In this document: positions 43,273 through 56,099 of the stretch, piece by piece
Position numbering within the stretch: the stretch's first letter is position 1
Layout of the letters: each line of letters begins with the position of its first letter
Assembly (NCBI GenBank): GCA_038496445.1
Contig: JALMLS010000531.1
Location: 1 to 64,000 of the forward strand
From: Trichosphaerium sp. ATCC 40318
Taxonomy: Eukaryota > Discosea > Flabellinia > Trichosidae
Length of the DNA stretch: 64,000 bases
Reading direction: 5' to 3'
The notes under the pieces: generated by a model
The model's input: the letters and a program-made list of their open reading frames with translations, nothing else
Databases searched by the model: none
What the model was told of the DNA's origin: nothing
Position numbers and translations under genes: made by a program

Positions 43273-46200
43273 TCATGTTTTTGTTGTTATTGTGTTACCA
43301 CAATGACCAAACCGAGCGAAACACAGTACATACTTCTCCAATACTTCGTAATTTATGTGCTCAGGGATATAAAACTTATTGGACCTTTAAATAGACATAA
43401 GAAGATGAAACAAAAAATAAGAAAGAAATCAGAACGAACAAGAAAAAAAAATCTTACCCAACGTCTACTACTCTCTGTAATCTTTGCTCTTCCTCTTGGC
43501 TTATCTTTTGAATAATTACAGTATTTGACTTATTAAATGTATTTCCAGTTATCCTTTGAACAAGCATTGCTCTTTCACTTTCAGACATTTTTGTAACAAC
43601 ATGCCAAAACCATCTTATTTGCTCTGACGATTCATTGTAACCAACGTACTCTACTATACTACGTAATTGATCTGCACTTATATTACCATTCCCATTAATA
43701 AGTAGTGATAATTCTAAAGCGCTAAACATAGAAAGAACGTCCTTACAATCAACGCTTCTTAATCCTTTCTTAAAACTCACTGTAGATTAAGTTAGAAAAA
43801 TCAAGAGCAAAAAAATAAGACAATAGAAATAGGTTGTACCTATATGGTCTTGTAAGCCTGTTGTCATTATACTTTTAGCGCATAAAGATGTGTATTTTGA
43901 TAGGTTATCTTTAGTGACAGTTTTTGTATGACCTTCATTGCAAAGTTCCTGAATAGATCCGTCTTCTGTTGAAAGAAATTAAGTTAAAAAAAAATATAAA
44001 ACTCAATCACACGTGTGCTATTGGCATTCAAAATAACCGTAAAGATTCAATGTAATTTAGAAAAAAGGAAATACTCTTGATATAATCAGAAAAAAAATAA
44101 CAGACTTAGTTGCGTCAATTGATTTTTCAGAAAAAGTTTGTTTGACTTACCTGTTTTTATCGTAAAAGACAAGTTCTTCTCTGCAATGTCTTGATCATTT
44201 TCGTGTGATTTTAATGTTGTATATGTATTAGAATCATACTGTAATAGATCATCTAAAATTATACTTTCTCCCAAAACTTCTTTTAGAAAACCAATAGAAA
44301 AAACAACAACATCCAAGGTGACCTCATAAGCCAAAACCAATCCAATCAATACACCCAGTAACTCCATATCTTGTACCTATTTACCAATTGTTAATAAAAA
44401 ACTAGCTCCTCATAGTTTGTTTTTGGTTATAGGTCACGTACTGTAGCTTTAGAGGAAGGGTAAAAAACACCAGATTTTGATAAATATCGAAGAAGATTAT
44501 ATTCTTCTGAACAGATATCCTTAAATAATGATCTAAACGAACTTGTTTGTACGTCTCTAGATAGTTCTACACCACCAAATGACATTCCTAACAGAAAAAA
44601 CATCAACAAAACGAACCACGTGGAACGAGAAAAATAAAGTTCCAAAAAAGGCTTGGAAGTGTTTGTTAATAGAACCGTACTGAATGGTTGCTTGTTTTGT
44701 GACAGCCACTTGCTCTTAATATTCTTATATGTTAAATCACCTCCATCTAAGGTAATAGATTTCATAGTAGCAGTAGACATCTGTAGTTGCTTAACACAGT
44801 AGCGCCTCTTGTTTTCAAAGTTAAGAACACTGTGTCTCTTACAGAAAAAACTGAATTGATCTCCTAGAGCACCGTCGTTGCTTCTTAAATAATCATTTAT
44901 GATTTTATAGTATCTAGGCGTTGTTTCTAGAGTATAGCTTATCGCTTCAACCTTTTGCTTGGCAAGTTTGTCGCCACCTTTGAACCAAAAATGAGCTAAG
45001 TAATTCGTTACTTTCTAAGCCGCACCTAATGCCGTCAACTGCTCAGGTACTGAGTTTAGTAGTTTCATCGCAATATCTACATTATTTTCTAGGTCTACAT
45101 GCAGCAAAGGAGGCAATCCATCGTTATCCTATGCCTTCATTTAAGAATAAATTCAAAAACAAAACAAAAAAAAAGAGAAAACAGCGAGAATAGCGTACAA
45201 TCTGATCTAGTTTACTTCCGCGCTGTATGAGCATGTTCATAATATCCATATTGCCTGATCCAATTGCAATAAATAATGGCGTTCTTGGTAGTTAAGTTAG
45301 AAAAGTTTCGAAAGAACAAGAAAAAACTAAACTGTAACATACTGTCCTTCATTGTTTTTAGCATTTGGATCAGCATCATTATTGAGAAGCAATGTAGCTA
45401 CAGTAGTATTGTTTCCTTGTACAGCCTTCATCAATGGGGTGTTCCCATCTACATCTCTTCCATCAACAACGTGATTAATCTCTACAAAGAAGAACTTTAG
45501 TAAATCACTAGAAAAAGAAAGTACAAGCGCATGCTTTCACTGAAAAGAGTCTAAGAAGAAGTACTTACCTAGCAAGCATTTTACGATATCTATTATGCCA
45601 GTCACTGCATAGTGAAGTGGAGTAGATCCTTTTTTGTCTTTATGATGTATACAAGCATCACCAAGAACTTCTGTAACTCTTCTAACAACCTCTTCATTAC
45701 CGCTTTGAACTGCATGGTGAATCAAGTATCTACCACAAACATCGCTGTTTTCGCTGTACGAAAAATCACAACCACGTTAGTCATACCAAGCACAGAAGAC
45801 AAGAAAACATCCTCACCTATGGTTACCCTTATCATAGCTTAACAATAAATTCATAGAATCCAAGTGTCCATTAGCAACAGCAACCATTAATGCTGTTACT
45901 TTATCGTTATCGCCGGCGCTTAAAAGAGCTGATGCGTTGTCCTTTTCGTACTCCATCATTGCTTTTATACACTCGGTGGAATCTACAGTATCATTAAGAA
46001 TTTAGTATAACGTGGATTGTTATTACTCACCATGTTTTGCAGCAAAGTGAAGTGGTGTACAACCTTCATCATCTCGCAATGTTAAAAGTGATGTATGCAA
46101 TTTGTCTAGAGCTTGTCGCACTTGCTCTACATCACCTTCGCTACACCATTCCTCCATAGAGCTTATTATAACACTATTAACCTCACTCTTCTCAGAATCG

Positions 46201-48250
46201 GGCTCGGAGTCAGTCTTCTAAGGTAAGTTAGTTGAAAAAACAAAAATTATGATTGCATACAATTTGATTCATACTTGCTGCTGTATCACTGGCCATACGC
46301 TCAACAGGTGACAGACTTAATACAATGTTAGTATGATAAATAACTTGTGATGAAAGGATTATCATTACCAAACAACAGGTTCTTTTGGAGGACTCAGTTG
46401 AGGTCGAACACTTGTCAAAGAGTTAATTGTACGCATCAATGTTCAAAAAAAAATCATACACATCACAAGCTTCAGCTTCCTCACACGAGCTCTTAGGATC
46501 CGATCCATCACCTAGAGGCGACTTATTCATCAGCCTAGATATTGTTTAGAATGATTGTAGGTTATAAAGTGAGGTTTACATGTCTACTGGATCATCATAA
46601 GATGCCATATCTACATCTTCTTTTTCTTCTTTTAAAAAATCATTCACTTGCTCACTAACCCCAAACACAAAGTTGTTTGGTTTTAAAACACAATTAAGAG
46701 GTATATCTGTTGACAGTCTATCGTTTAAAGATACTGTTTGTTCCTTCTCTTCAGAACCAATAAATTGATCCACTTGCATTGGATCAGCTGTGTTTTGTGT
46801 ACTACACAATATTAGCACAAAATTCTTTCAGAGAGTAGTATAGTACTTGATATCTTCGGCTATCTCTGGTTCCTTTACTTCTATTGGCATCTGGAGTTCT
46901 TTAATGTCTATGCCGGATGATATTGAACGCTTCAATAAATCTGGTGTAACAGGCCCTATATGGTTTGAGTGCGATTGTTCCAAAAGAAATCAATGGCGCT
47001 TACCCGCATAAACAGGAGACTCGGGCCTCTCCAACGGTGTATCCTCTACAACGTTTAAATCCATTTCCTTGATGTCCACTTGCTGTGACAGATCTCTTTG
47101 ACTTGCACGGCGCTTTAATTTTGGTGATAAAGGTCCAGCATACACAGGAGATGGTGATCGGCTTTTGACCTTCTGAATCTCTTCAGGTGGGCGCACTTTT
47201 CTGGGTCGACCTCTACCTCGTTTTTTGGGTGGGCTTTCAGTTTGTTGAAGCTGAGGGAGGGGTTTTTTCTGTGTGACAACTTCCTTGTTTTGATATGCAA
47301 CCTTAGGAGTACGTTTACGGCCAGACCGCCGTACAGAAGCTGAGTTTGAGCTTGAGTTTGACATATCATTTACAGTATCACTTTCTGTTTCAGTCTCTCG
47401 TGCTGACGACCGCGTTCTCTTACGTCTTGACGTTGTAATAGTAGCGTCAATACTCTCTCTTTCATCTCCAGAATCAAAAGAGAATGAAGAAGATCGTTTA
47501 CGCTTAGATCCACGAGCTGGTGTAGAATAGAGTGAAAAGTCCCCATCGCCCATATCATCACGTGACAATGATGTTGTTGGTGATTGCGCACGTGGTGTTG
47601 AACGACCAGTAACGATTCTACGGCCACGTGTATTCTTAGACATAGAAGACGAGTCTGTAAAGGAAAGTATTAATAGAAACATAAACACACCAAAATAAGG
47701 AAGGAAAGTACATTTTGGAACAAACTGGGTACAAAAAAAATCAAAACCAAAAAAAATTAACATAACGGTTACCTCGTCCTCCTTGACGCCCTGTGGTACG
47801 TCTACTAGTACTTTTGGATCGTTTAGAGGCACCACGCGATACATTTTCTCTAAGCTCGTGTTCACGTGGTGTATTTTCTATTGCGCTGCGCGTGTCCCTT
47901 TTGATATTAGATTAGTATGTAGTTTAGTAGGTGTAAATGTGAGAAAATACGCACTTTTCGCTATTAACGGTACATACAACGCCGTTAGGCGTTTCAGACT
48001 CGCGGAAAGGGTTGCCGGGGAAGTACGACGCTGTTGGCTTTGTTGAACGTGTTTTATCAGATGCCATTGTAGCTTCTTGGTTTACCAGGTCAGAAATACG
48101 AGTGTGGATGATCTCAATGGCACTGGATACTTTTTCTTCTTCGAGAAGCGCCAAAATTCGCTTTAAATTTTCTGCCTCTTGTTGAATGTGCTGAAAGCGC
48201 CGTATTTTATCCAGCAGCTTGTCCAGCAAGTCACCAACGCGTTCAGTCAT
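43273..48250 (-). CDS. Coiled-coil / AT-hook / ankyrin / HECT-like protein
   Basis: I read one long gene of about 20 exons from ATG 48250 to TGA 43273. Domains in order: a helical N-terminus (DLLDKLLDKIRRFQHIQQEA); a basic Ser/Arg-rich nuclear-type segment with an AT-hook (KKRGRGRPRKVRPPE near 47230-47180) and repeated SPVYAG; an acidic stretch (46818-46576); ankyrin repeats (46200-45000; e.g. DDEGCTPLHFAAKHG, KKGSTPLHYAVTG, DGNTPLMKAVQGNN, LFIAIGSGNMDIMNMLI); then a HECT-like region (44780-43273). The ankyrin-HECT order recalls HACE1-type ligases, but the C-lobe lacks the catalytic Cys (Gly at the splice junction near 43458). A DNA-binding, ubiquitin-linked scaffold is possible. The AT-hook part and the ankyrin-HECT part could be two genes, as I cannot prove every junction. 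The HECT end lies within the inverted repeat. Confidence 0.65.
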
Positions 48251-48545
48251 TGTTTTACAGTATCTAACGTAGGTGACGATCACAACAATAAATACAAGTA
48301 CTATTTCTCAAGCCATAACACGTGTAGGGTAACGTACATAAATTTGTAGACCAAATGAATATTTAACGACTAAAACTGTTCGCTAACGCAACAAAGTTAG
48401 CTACGCTATAGTTTTAGTGCGGGTGTCAGTCTGGCTGACCTCTTAGCTTTTGGCAATGAATATCGTGGTTTGTACAGGCCAAAAACCGAAAAGCCAAGTC
48501 AATCAACTTCTTATTGCTTTGTTAATTTTTTTCACCAACGGCACA
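48251..48545. promoter_or_regulatory. Divergent promoter interval with CACGTG
   Basis: About 300 bases between the divergently transcribed HECT-like gene (minus) and CSN3 (plus). A CACGTG palindrome at about 48320 sits between them. An in-frame upstream ATG for CSN3 at about 48456 exists, but the family start aligns with 48546. Confidence 0.45.
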
Positions 48546-50647
48546 ATGGAGAAGATTCAAAACAACATTATTGCTTTGTCTAACGACAATATTGATGATT
48601 TAAAGAAATTAGACAGCTACTTGACTAAAAACTCCAACGGGCTGGATAAATTCGTTGGGTCGCGCCTCAAAGACCTCGTTGGTCCATTGGACGTAAAAGG
48701 TTGCTCTTTGGGCTGGTTGCATGTTTTGTAAGTGTGTTTTTTCGTTTAGAACAGATCACTAACAAAACTCAGGTCAGCAATGCTCAGGAACCCTGATATT
48801 GAAGGTTTTACTTTTATGAAGCACTGCGCTAATTTTTTACTGCGTTGTTCTGTTCAAGTGCGTGTCAACCCAGAAAAATGTACGTCTTCAACAGTTGTTT
48901 ATTTACTTTTTTGTTTATTTTCACGCCGCTGAGCGTTCTATGAACAAATAACAGAGAGGGTCTTTTAAAAATCGTAACGTAACTGACTCTACTATTAGTT
49001 GTATCGGTCTGTGATGAGTTTGCTTCATTATGTCTTAAAATCAACAGAGCAAAACATGCTATTAAGCCTCTTCGCAAAGCAATTGAAGTGTACGTGTTAC
49101 AACAGTTTTTGTAGAGTCGCACAATTATTCGGGAACAAATGCCTTCATTTTTCGTATTGGTACCTCTGCGCTTCCCTTTTAATCATATTATTAGTATTCA
49201 GAGCGTCCGCGAATACATAACACCACAACATCAACTGTTTTTCAAAGTCTGCATTCAAGCTAAATTCTATAGCTACGCTGGACAAGTTTTACAGAACGTA
49301 CGTACTAAAATTGGCGGTTAAAGCGTTACTTTACAACATTTTTTTTGTTGTCGCCTTTCTGACGTTTAATAGACTTGTTACGCCGTATCCAAGACAGAAA
49401 CCGCCGTAAAACCACTTGATGTTATGCTTTACCACTACTATGCAGGTATTGTGTACCTTGGTTTGAAAAACTTTGGAAAAGCAACAGAGTGCTTCCGCAC
49501 CGTACGTTCATTTCATTTTTATTGCCAACGGCTCGAGCCGAAATACAACCTTTTTGGTTGATAAGTTGCTCATTTGTTTACCTCCTACAATAGGTACTAG
49601 CTATGCCTGCTGTTGTACCTAGCGCAGTAATGCAAGAAGCATACAAGAAATTTGTACTCTCTTCTCTCATTTCTCGTGGTGAGGTCTCTTCAATGCCTCG
49701 CTACGCTTCACCTGGTTTCCATCGCCACTTCAAGCAGGTATGCAATCTAGATTTATTATTCAAACACTTTTTAATTAAATGGTTAGTCTTGCCCATACTA
49801 TGAAGAACTTGCCAGTTCTTATAAAACACGCTCCACTGAAGACCTTCATAAATGCGCTGCAAACCACATGGAAGCTTTCACTAGAGTACGTTTTGAAAAG
49901 GAAGCTATGCGAAAGTTTATTTTCTAATAATGTCATTTTTGTTGCTCATTCTTTTTGAAGGATAAAAATGCTGGTTTGGTTAAACAAGCAATTCAATCCC
50001 TTTACATGCGTAATATTCAACGTTTAACAAAGACTTTCATGACCCTTTCTCTTGAAAGCATTGCTGCTACATGCAAACTCGATGGTGGTATCACTGAAGT
50101 CAAAATGAGACTTGTCAAAATGGTAATGCCACATAACGTTGCAACATTTTTATTTATTTTACTTTAAAATACCCTCAACAACTTCGCATTGTGCTGTATC
50201 TACAATACATATGGCGACTATTTTATTTTGAACGACTTATCGTGTTTGTGTTTTTTTGATGCTAATATTATTGATAGATTGAAAAAGGACAGATTTTTGC
50301 CACTATCAATGAGAAGGATGGTATGGTTTCATTCCACGATAACCCAGAGCAATACAACTCTAACTCAACATTGAATCACCTCCGTTCTCAACTTGACACT
50401 GCAGTTGAATTAACTAAGCGTCTTAAGAGCGTTGATGAAGATATTTCCACCTCTGAAAAATATGTACAAAAGGTATGCTGCACCTTATCCTTTACAATCA
50501 AAATGAGAATACGTTTTTCCTTATTGTTTTCTTTAGAATATGCAGTCTGAGAGAGGCGCTGGACCTGGAAGAGGTAACTATGAATTTGATGATATGGACG
50601 TAGGTGGTGATTCACGTTTCGGTGGACCTTCAGGATTCAGAGCTTAA
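48546..50647 (+). CDS. CSN3: COP9 signalosome subunit 3
   Basis: Around nine exons from ATG 48546 to TAA 50647. The N-terminus reads [18 protein letters not shown], like the start of CSN3, and it continues with [16 protein letters not shown] (about 49437-49485), [19 protein letters not shown] (49630-49686), and a PCI domain holding [33 protein letters not shown], then [20 protein letters not shown] (50281-50340) before the NPEQYNS end motif. The tail is Gly-rich and ends [12 protein letters not shown]3 is a scaffold of the COP9 signalosome, which removes NEDD8 from cullin-RING ligases. The gene looks intact. Confidence 0.95.
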
Positions 50648-50865
50648 CCAATGAAATGTAATTTCTTTTACAACTACAACAAAAATAAAGGAAATGCTAT
50701 TTCCTAAAGTTGCAGATAAAATAAAATTATTACCACAATTACTGCGTTGTAGCTTTTTTATTTGAGCGTTTGTACCTTACTGACATGTTGAAAGCAAGCT
50801 TCGAAAGCTATGTTTTGGTGAAGCCAGGCTTAGCGACAGCGCACTTAACTTAGTACCTTCTAATC

Positions 50866-52745
50866 ATGGCCGAGAAGCTGCAAATAGATGATACGCCTTC
50901 TAAAAGTGGGATTGATGAGAAGTCAAGCTTATTAGAACCTATTGGAGTAGAAGGAGATGACGATCCACCAGTGCCTAATACAACTTATTGGAAATTATTG
51001 ATTACCATTCATAAGCTCATTTTTGTGCGTCGTTTGTTCCAATGACAGTATCTTTACACTGAAAGCGCGATTATTCATCGGACTTTTGATTAAAATTGGA
51101 AATAACCCAACTTATTTTTTTAATCACGTGCGCTTAGGGTAAAGGATTCTATGGGACTATTGTTGAGTTTAGTATACTCTTTATTATCTTGATAAATGTT
51201 GTCGCTTTTATTGTATCTACAGTACATGCTCCTGAACATCTTTGTGATGGTAAGAGCTATGATGAGTGTATTTTGGGTGAGGTTTACGAAGATGTCTTTG
51301 AAACAATAGAAATAGTTTCAATCATTATCTTTACTATTGAATACACCCTTGCGGTACAAGATACATCTTTTATTATTTTGACAATGGACTTTTCCTCTTA
51401 ACTTTTCTTTAAGGTTTGGTCTAGCATTGGAGACGCCAAGTTTTATAACCTAGGTCCTGTGTTTGGACGTTTACGTTACATGGTATGCGGTTTTTGTTCT
51501 TCAAAACAGTTTAGTGTCACGTGACCTAAAAGAATAACCCACTGCGTTTTTGCTCATGTCCAGCGGCGTTGGAGCTAAATGCGTAGTGAACTATGCAAGT
51601 TATGTTAGCTTGTGTAACAATTTCGTTTAGATATCTTTTTTGGCCATTATTGATTTAATTGCTATCTTACCTTTCTACATTCTACTCTTTGTCGGTGATA
51701 TCAACGATGCCAGTTTCGCTACAGCGATTCGGTACACCCACCAAATCCTTTAAACTTTACCTCACCTTTAATTAGTGGCCTACGTCTTGTAAGATTGCTA
51801 GCAGCTGAGCGGTAAGCAGCACACAAACATAGGTCCATCCATTTACTCACTTTGAGTGTAGCTATCTTCATGCTTTTGGAATACTTGTGGCTGTAATCAA
51901 AGATGCTGGAGATATGTACGACTTACAACTCTTTTGTTATGTCCTTTTTTTTGCTAATCGTTTTTAGGCTTGTTTTGTCTTCTGCATACTCGTTGATCTT
52001 CCTTATAGTTTTCTCTACACTCTTATACTACAGGTTTGTATGACTTTTTTGTGATTAAACTAAAAAAATACTATACAGCGAACGTGATCTTGTTGTTGAT
52101 GGTGAGCCTCTTGGAGAGATTTATTACAATAGTATACCTGAAGCTATGTATGCTACATTGTTGCAACTAACAGGTATGTAAACGAAAAATAAGCTCACGT
52201 GGTCTCAACTTTTAAAGGTGATCTTCCGAATGATAGGTTGAGTTCGCTTGGTAAAGTAATAAGTTCTATTATTGCTCTTGGCGCTGTAGCTTTCTTTGCA
52301 GGTATTTAACGAATGTTTGAGTATGATTAATTGTATGTTAGTGCCTACTGCTATTCTTGGACAGAGTTTTGTTAAAGCACTTCAAGAAGCTACACATGAA
52401 GAAGGAGATGATGTAAGTGGTATTTTTTATTTCTCGATTTTGTGATAAAAGTCATTGTAAAACAAATGTCAACTGCATTTGATTTTGCGCTAGTACTTGT
52501 TGATGTAGCTTTCATTTTCTAATACTGTATTATAGCAAATAGTTATAAATGTTACTGATGCTGATGATAATATAATACACTCGGAACATCATGATAACAG
52601 CTCTGGGCATTTCTCATTCAAAGTTGATATTAAAGAACGTAAGTAGTGTGATGTTTATTAAATTTATGTGATAACATTCACCTTAGCTGGCGAGTATCTA
52701 ATCGAAGCAACCATACCAGAAGAAGAATTGGATATCGATCTGTGA
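50866..52745 (+). CDS. Voltage-gated-type ion channel subunit with non-canonical filter
   Basis: About ten exons from ATG 50866 to TGA 52745. A cytosolic N-terminus is followed by six membrane helices: S1 near 51145-51215 (SILFIILINVVAFIVS), S2 near 51300-51350, S3 near 51632-51700 (FLAIIDLIAILPFYILLFV), a short S4 near 51730-51815 with Arg spacing in GLRLVRLLAAER, S5 near 51970-52030 and S6 near 52245-52370 (ISSIIALGAVAFFAVPTAILG). The pore helix and loop read SIPEAMYATLLQLTGDLP (52128-52225) across one intron. In Kv channels this place has TVGYGD; here LTGDLP is shorter and has no GYG, so K+ selectivity is not expected. The remaining C-terminus is acidic. S6 keeps a PT turn. The layout otherwise resembles a single-domain Kv-like protein, likely tetrameric. 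Confidence 0.8.
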
Positions 52746-53305
52746 GAAAGAAATAAAACAGCTTCCACCTTTGAATTGTTATCTTATCTATGTAGCTAAT
52801 TAACAGCGTATTTTTGAAGGTAAAGTGCTTAATGGATGTTCTAGAAGGTAAAAAAAGCTTATCCATGTTTTGCAGTTATTATCTGCTGTTGATAATTCTA
52901 TTCGAAACATTAGCACCCGTTTGTCTATTCTCAAAATCTGAATACAGGACTGAGACCCACATATGTTGTGCTTTCAGTTTTCTACTCATACCATTCTTGC
53001 ACCAATCTTTGTCTTCACCATGTTTGTACTAAATAGCTTAGTTTCCATCCTTCGTACCTTATGGCACATACTCTTTTATTTGAAAACAGCCACGAAACAA
53101 CAGGGAGTAAATATTCCCATAAATATGTCAAGGTTTGAAAAGTTAGACCGTTCTTTCAGAAAATGTATCTACTACACGTGTGCTTATAGGTTATGGTAGT
53201 GACGAGATAAGATCTCTACCATACACTTTCAGCACACATGACTTAATCGGTTCTGAGTGTATCGCTACTTGTATTTCTTAACAGTGAAAAAAAAGTACTG
53301 CTACA
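52746..53305. other. Intergenic, no gene seen
   Basis: About 560 bases between the channel and hydrolase genes. Open frames here are short, hydrophobic and without motifs. One CACGTG lies near 53177, about 130 bases before the hydrolase ATG. Confidence 0.5.
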
Positions 53306-54737
53306 ATGAAGAACACTGGTATTGCTAAGCCTACACTGAAGTCATATATCCTCGGAATTACACTGCTAGCTATGGTATGTGTTGCTGTGGTTTGTATAGT
53401 TCTAGTGGGAGAACCAAGGCATCCCAAAGAGAGCAACCCGCCTGTGTACTATAAGTACTTTGACAATAGAAAGGGTTACACACCGCCTCACTTTGATTTC
53501 AACTCTTCAAATTGCGCTTTATGTACGGAATCAACTGAGGTTGTGCTCCAACAACGTAAATTTATTCGAGATGCAACATTACCATATTATAAAACAATAA
53601 TAAAGACAGCACGTGACGTTTTAGAATTCTTGAAAACTCGACTGTGCAATACGATGTATTTAACTTGTGCATGTAGGTTTCCCTTGATCCTGCTAAAACT
53701 GCAGTTGTTTCAATCGACATGTGGGATAATCATTGGTGCCCTGTTGACAAAGCGAGAGCTATGGCGCTTGCTCCAATTGTGAACACTACTCTCAATGCAG
53801 CAAGAGCAAAAGGTACCTAATCTGTTCTTGCTTCTATCGTTGTATAAGACGAAATTGTAAACAGTAGCTAAGTAGTCTTACTTGTTGATAGGAATGCAGG
53901 TTATCCACGCTCCTGCCGATGTCATTGATTTCTACACAGAATATCCTGCTCGTCTTCGTACAAAGTGGCTTACCAGAAACTGTACATCAGACAAAGCCAA
54001 ACAGAATGACATGTATGTGAGCAACATTGCCTTGATACAAACTATTCTAACCTTGTTAAAGATGGACTCCACCAAAACAACCTGCGTTTAAGCTCACGGG
54101 ATGCATTAGTGGCGCTGTACCAAAGGCTGTATGGAAACGAATTAATCCAGATATCTACATTGATAAATATGATCTTTTGGGTAACTCGAATATTGCTATG
54201 TTCCGTTCTTGCTAAATGTACTTTTAGTCAACCCTGATGATCCAACGGAAATGTTTTGTTTATTGAATAACCTCAGTACGTACATCACATTAAACATAAT
54301 AAACCCAAAATTCTATTTGTGGAAATGGGTTAAACTCAAGATAGTAGTATTGTTGACAAACTGCCACTTTATTCCAAGTCGTTTATATGCTTAGATTTTT
54401 CTAGATATCGATACTATCATTTATGTTGGCATTCAATCTAATTATTGTGTAACTAATAGACCTGCTGGTATGATGAGAGCTAGAAAATATGGATTCAAAA
54501 CAATAATTGTATGTCAATTTTGAGCAATGCAGAATTCACGTGATAAAATATTTGCTTTATCATATTTTGTTTCTAAACCTGACTTAGTTACCCGAAGCAA
54601 CACAGTGTAATAATAATCCGTCCAAGCCTCCATATTTGAATTACAATCAAGCTTGTGATATTGTGATCAAGTTTATACAGAGTCATATTGCTACCGAAGG
54701 TGCTCTTATTTATTCCAACTTAAAAACAGCTGTTTAA
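53306..54737 (+). CDS. Isochorismatase-like cysteine hydrolase with N-terminal membrane anchor
   Basis: Five or six exons from ATG 53306 to TAA 54737. Residues about 12-33 (YILGITLLAMVCVAVVCIVL) form a transmembrane or signal-anchor helix. After a spacer, the core begins TAVVSIDMWDNHWCP (near 53700-53743), with the family's catalytic Asp region, then ARAKGMQVIHAPADVIDFY (53801-53940), TDTIIYVGIQSNYCV-like sequence near 54410-54455 carrying the nucleophile Cys, and RPAGMMRARKYGFKTIIV. These are the strand-helix landmarks of the isochorismatase/nicotinamidase fold. The substrate is unknown. The anchor suggests a membrane or secretory-route location. No stop or frameshift is evident. Confidence 0.8.
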
Positions 54738-56099
54738 AACTTGTTCAAATGAGTATTACCCGTATGTCAAGGTATCACAAATAAAGTAGATCTACCACAT
54801 GTTATGGTTATCAAAGTGCGTATTGTTACTTTTCTACACGATGAAAGGAGAAAGTACTCCCTCAAAACGTGGAACAAAACACCGTTTTCAATGTGTTAGT
54901 CTTGTTAAAGACTCGTTTTTCAGGATAGTTATTGGAGTCTTTTTGCTTTAGACTAGGGTAACTTTACACTCATGTTATTCTGAATACCAAACGGGTGAAA
55001 AGAAAACAGTGCCTACAGTAGAAAAGACTCTTGTTTTTAAGTGACCACGAATGAGTTTTTGGTGCTTTGGTAGTGAGTTACTTAGCGCAACTGCCTTCAC
55101 ATTTTCCAGTATCAGCAGAACAGTTCTTAAGGTATCTCTTCAATTCCATTTTCGATCAGTTTCCGAAAACGATCAGTCACTTGCCTTTTCTACATCGTAC
55201 ACATGCGAGTGATGCATTTAGCATGGCTCATTTTTGTGTAGTATTTTTCTAAAAACACGCTCCATTTACGTGTAATTAACGGCGCCTAGAGTATTGTTGC
55301 TCGATTTTAGAGAGCAAACCGCTTTTTTCAGCAAATGACTGTTGTACAAGAATATAACTTCTGATCAACCTAAACGGAGCTTGTTGTACGTTTAGAGAGA
55401 CTGAGCCATCATGAGGAAGTGCTCAAGGAGCATATGCTGATACTTTCCTTATAAGGCAACAGTTCTTGTCCTTTTTTAGTAATTACTTTTTTTTACGCTT
55501 ACTACATAATTGGACGCTTCCACACTCCATATCCTCTTTTAAGAGTACATTTTAACGTCAATTGGCTTTGTAGAATGCTTACGTAATCTAGCTCTAACTA
55601 AAACGAGAGAAATAGTCAGAAAAGTAAGACTAGCTTGTTTTGACTACATGTTTGTTAAGAAGTAGCTTGCGTCTGACAAAAAGAAGTGTAGTAAAATAGT
55701 AAATTGTACATATAACATAATTGATGAAATGGTATCTAGCAAGTTGATGGCAGTACATGCATGCATGTAACATATTATTAAGGTCATTTCGTAAAAATAG
55801 TAAAGAATACGATGAGGTTAAAATAAAAGAGTTTTGTAGTTTTTCCTAAAACTAAAATTGGATTCACGCAACACAACATCTCTTAGTTTTGTTGTTTAGT
55901 TAGGCTAATTGAAGTAGCTTTATTTCTACATATGGATCCTGACAATACACGTACGGTTTGGCTTGATTCTATCTATTTTGAGAAACCGTAAAGGCGGACT
56001 CTTAAAAACGCTTGACCAACAGGTGTTGCAGCTGTTCATGGGTTGTGACTTCGCTTTACCCTATTTGTGTTTCATTATCCTCAAATATAATTAAATGCC
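54738..56099. other. Intergenic, no gene seen
   Basis: About 1.35 kb of AT-rich sequence with no supported coding exon, RNA gene or long repeat. A short palindromic TGCATGCATG run lies near 55758. The 5' exon or promoter of copy D may start near its right end. Confidence 0.5.

Larger units (their letters stand above)
34674..44665 (-). repeat. Right arm of long inverted repeat
   Basis: Reverse complement of bases 1-9992. The inner end at 34674 joins a secreted-gene fragment. The outer end cannot be set, because the left arm runs off the window at the base pairing with 44665. The two arms differ by scattered substitutions, an 18-nt indel in the basic tail, 2-nt and 6-nt indels and homopolymer changes. 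Confidence 0.95.

Noticed and set aside
1..44665. Inverted repeat as a transposon or viral terminal repeat
   Set aside because: No transposase, integrase, target-site duplication or viral core gene was seen, and the arms carry ordinary intron-bearing genes.
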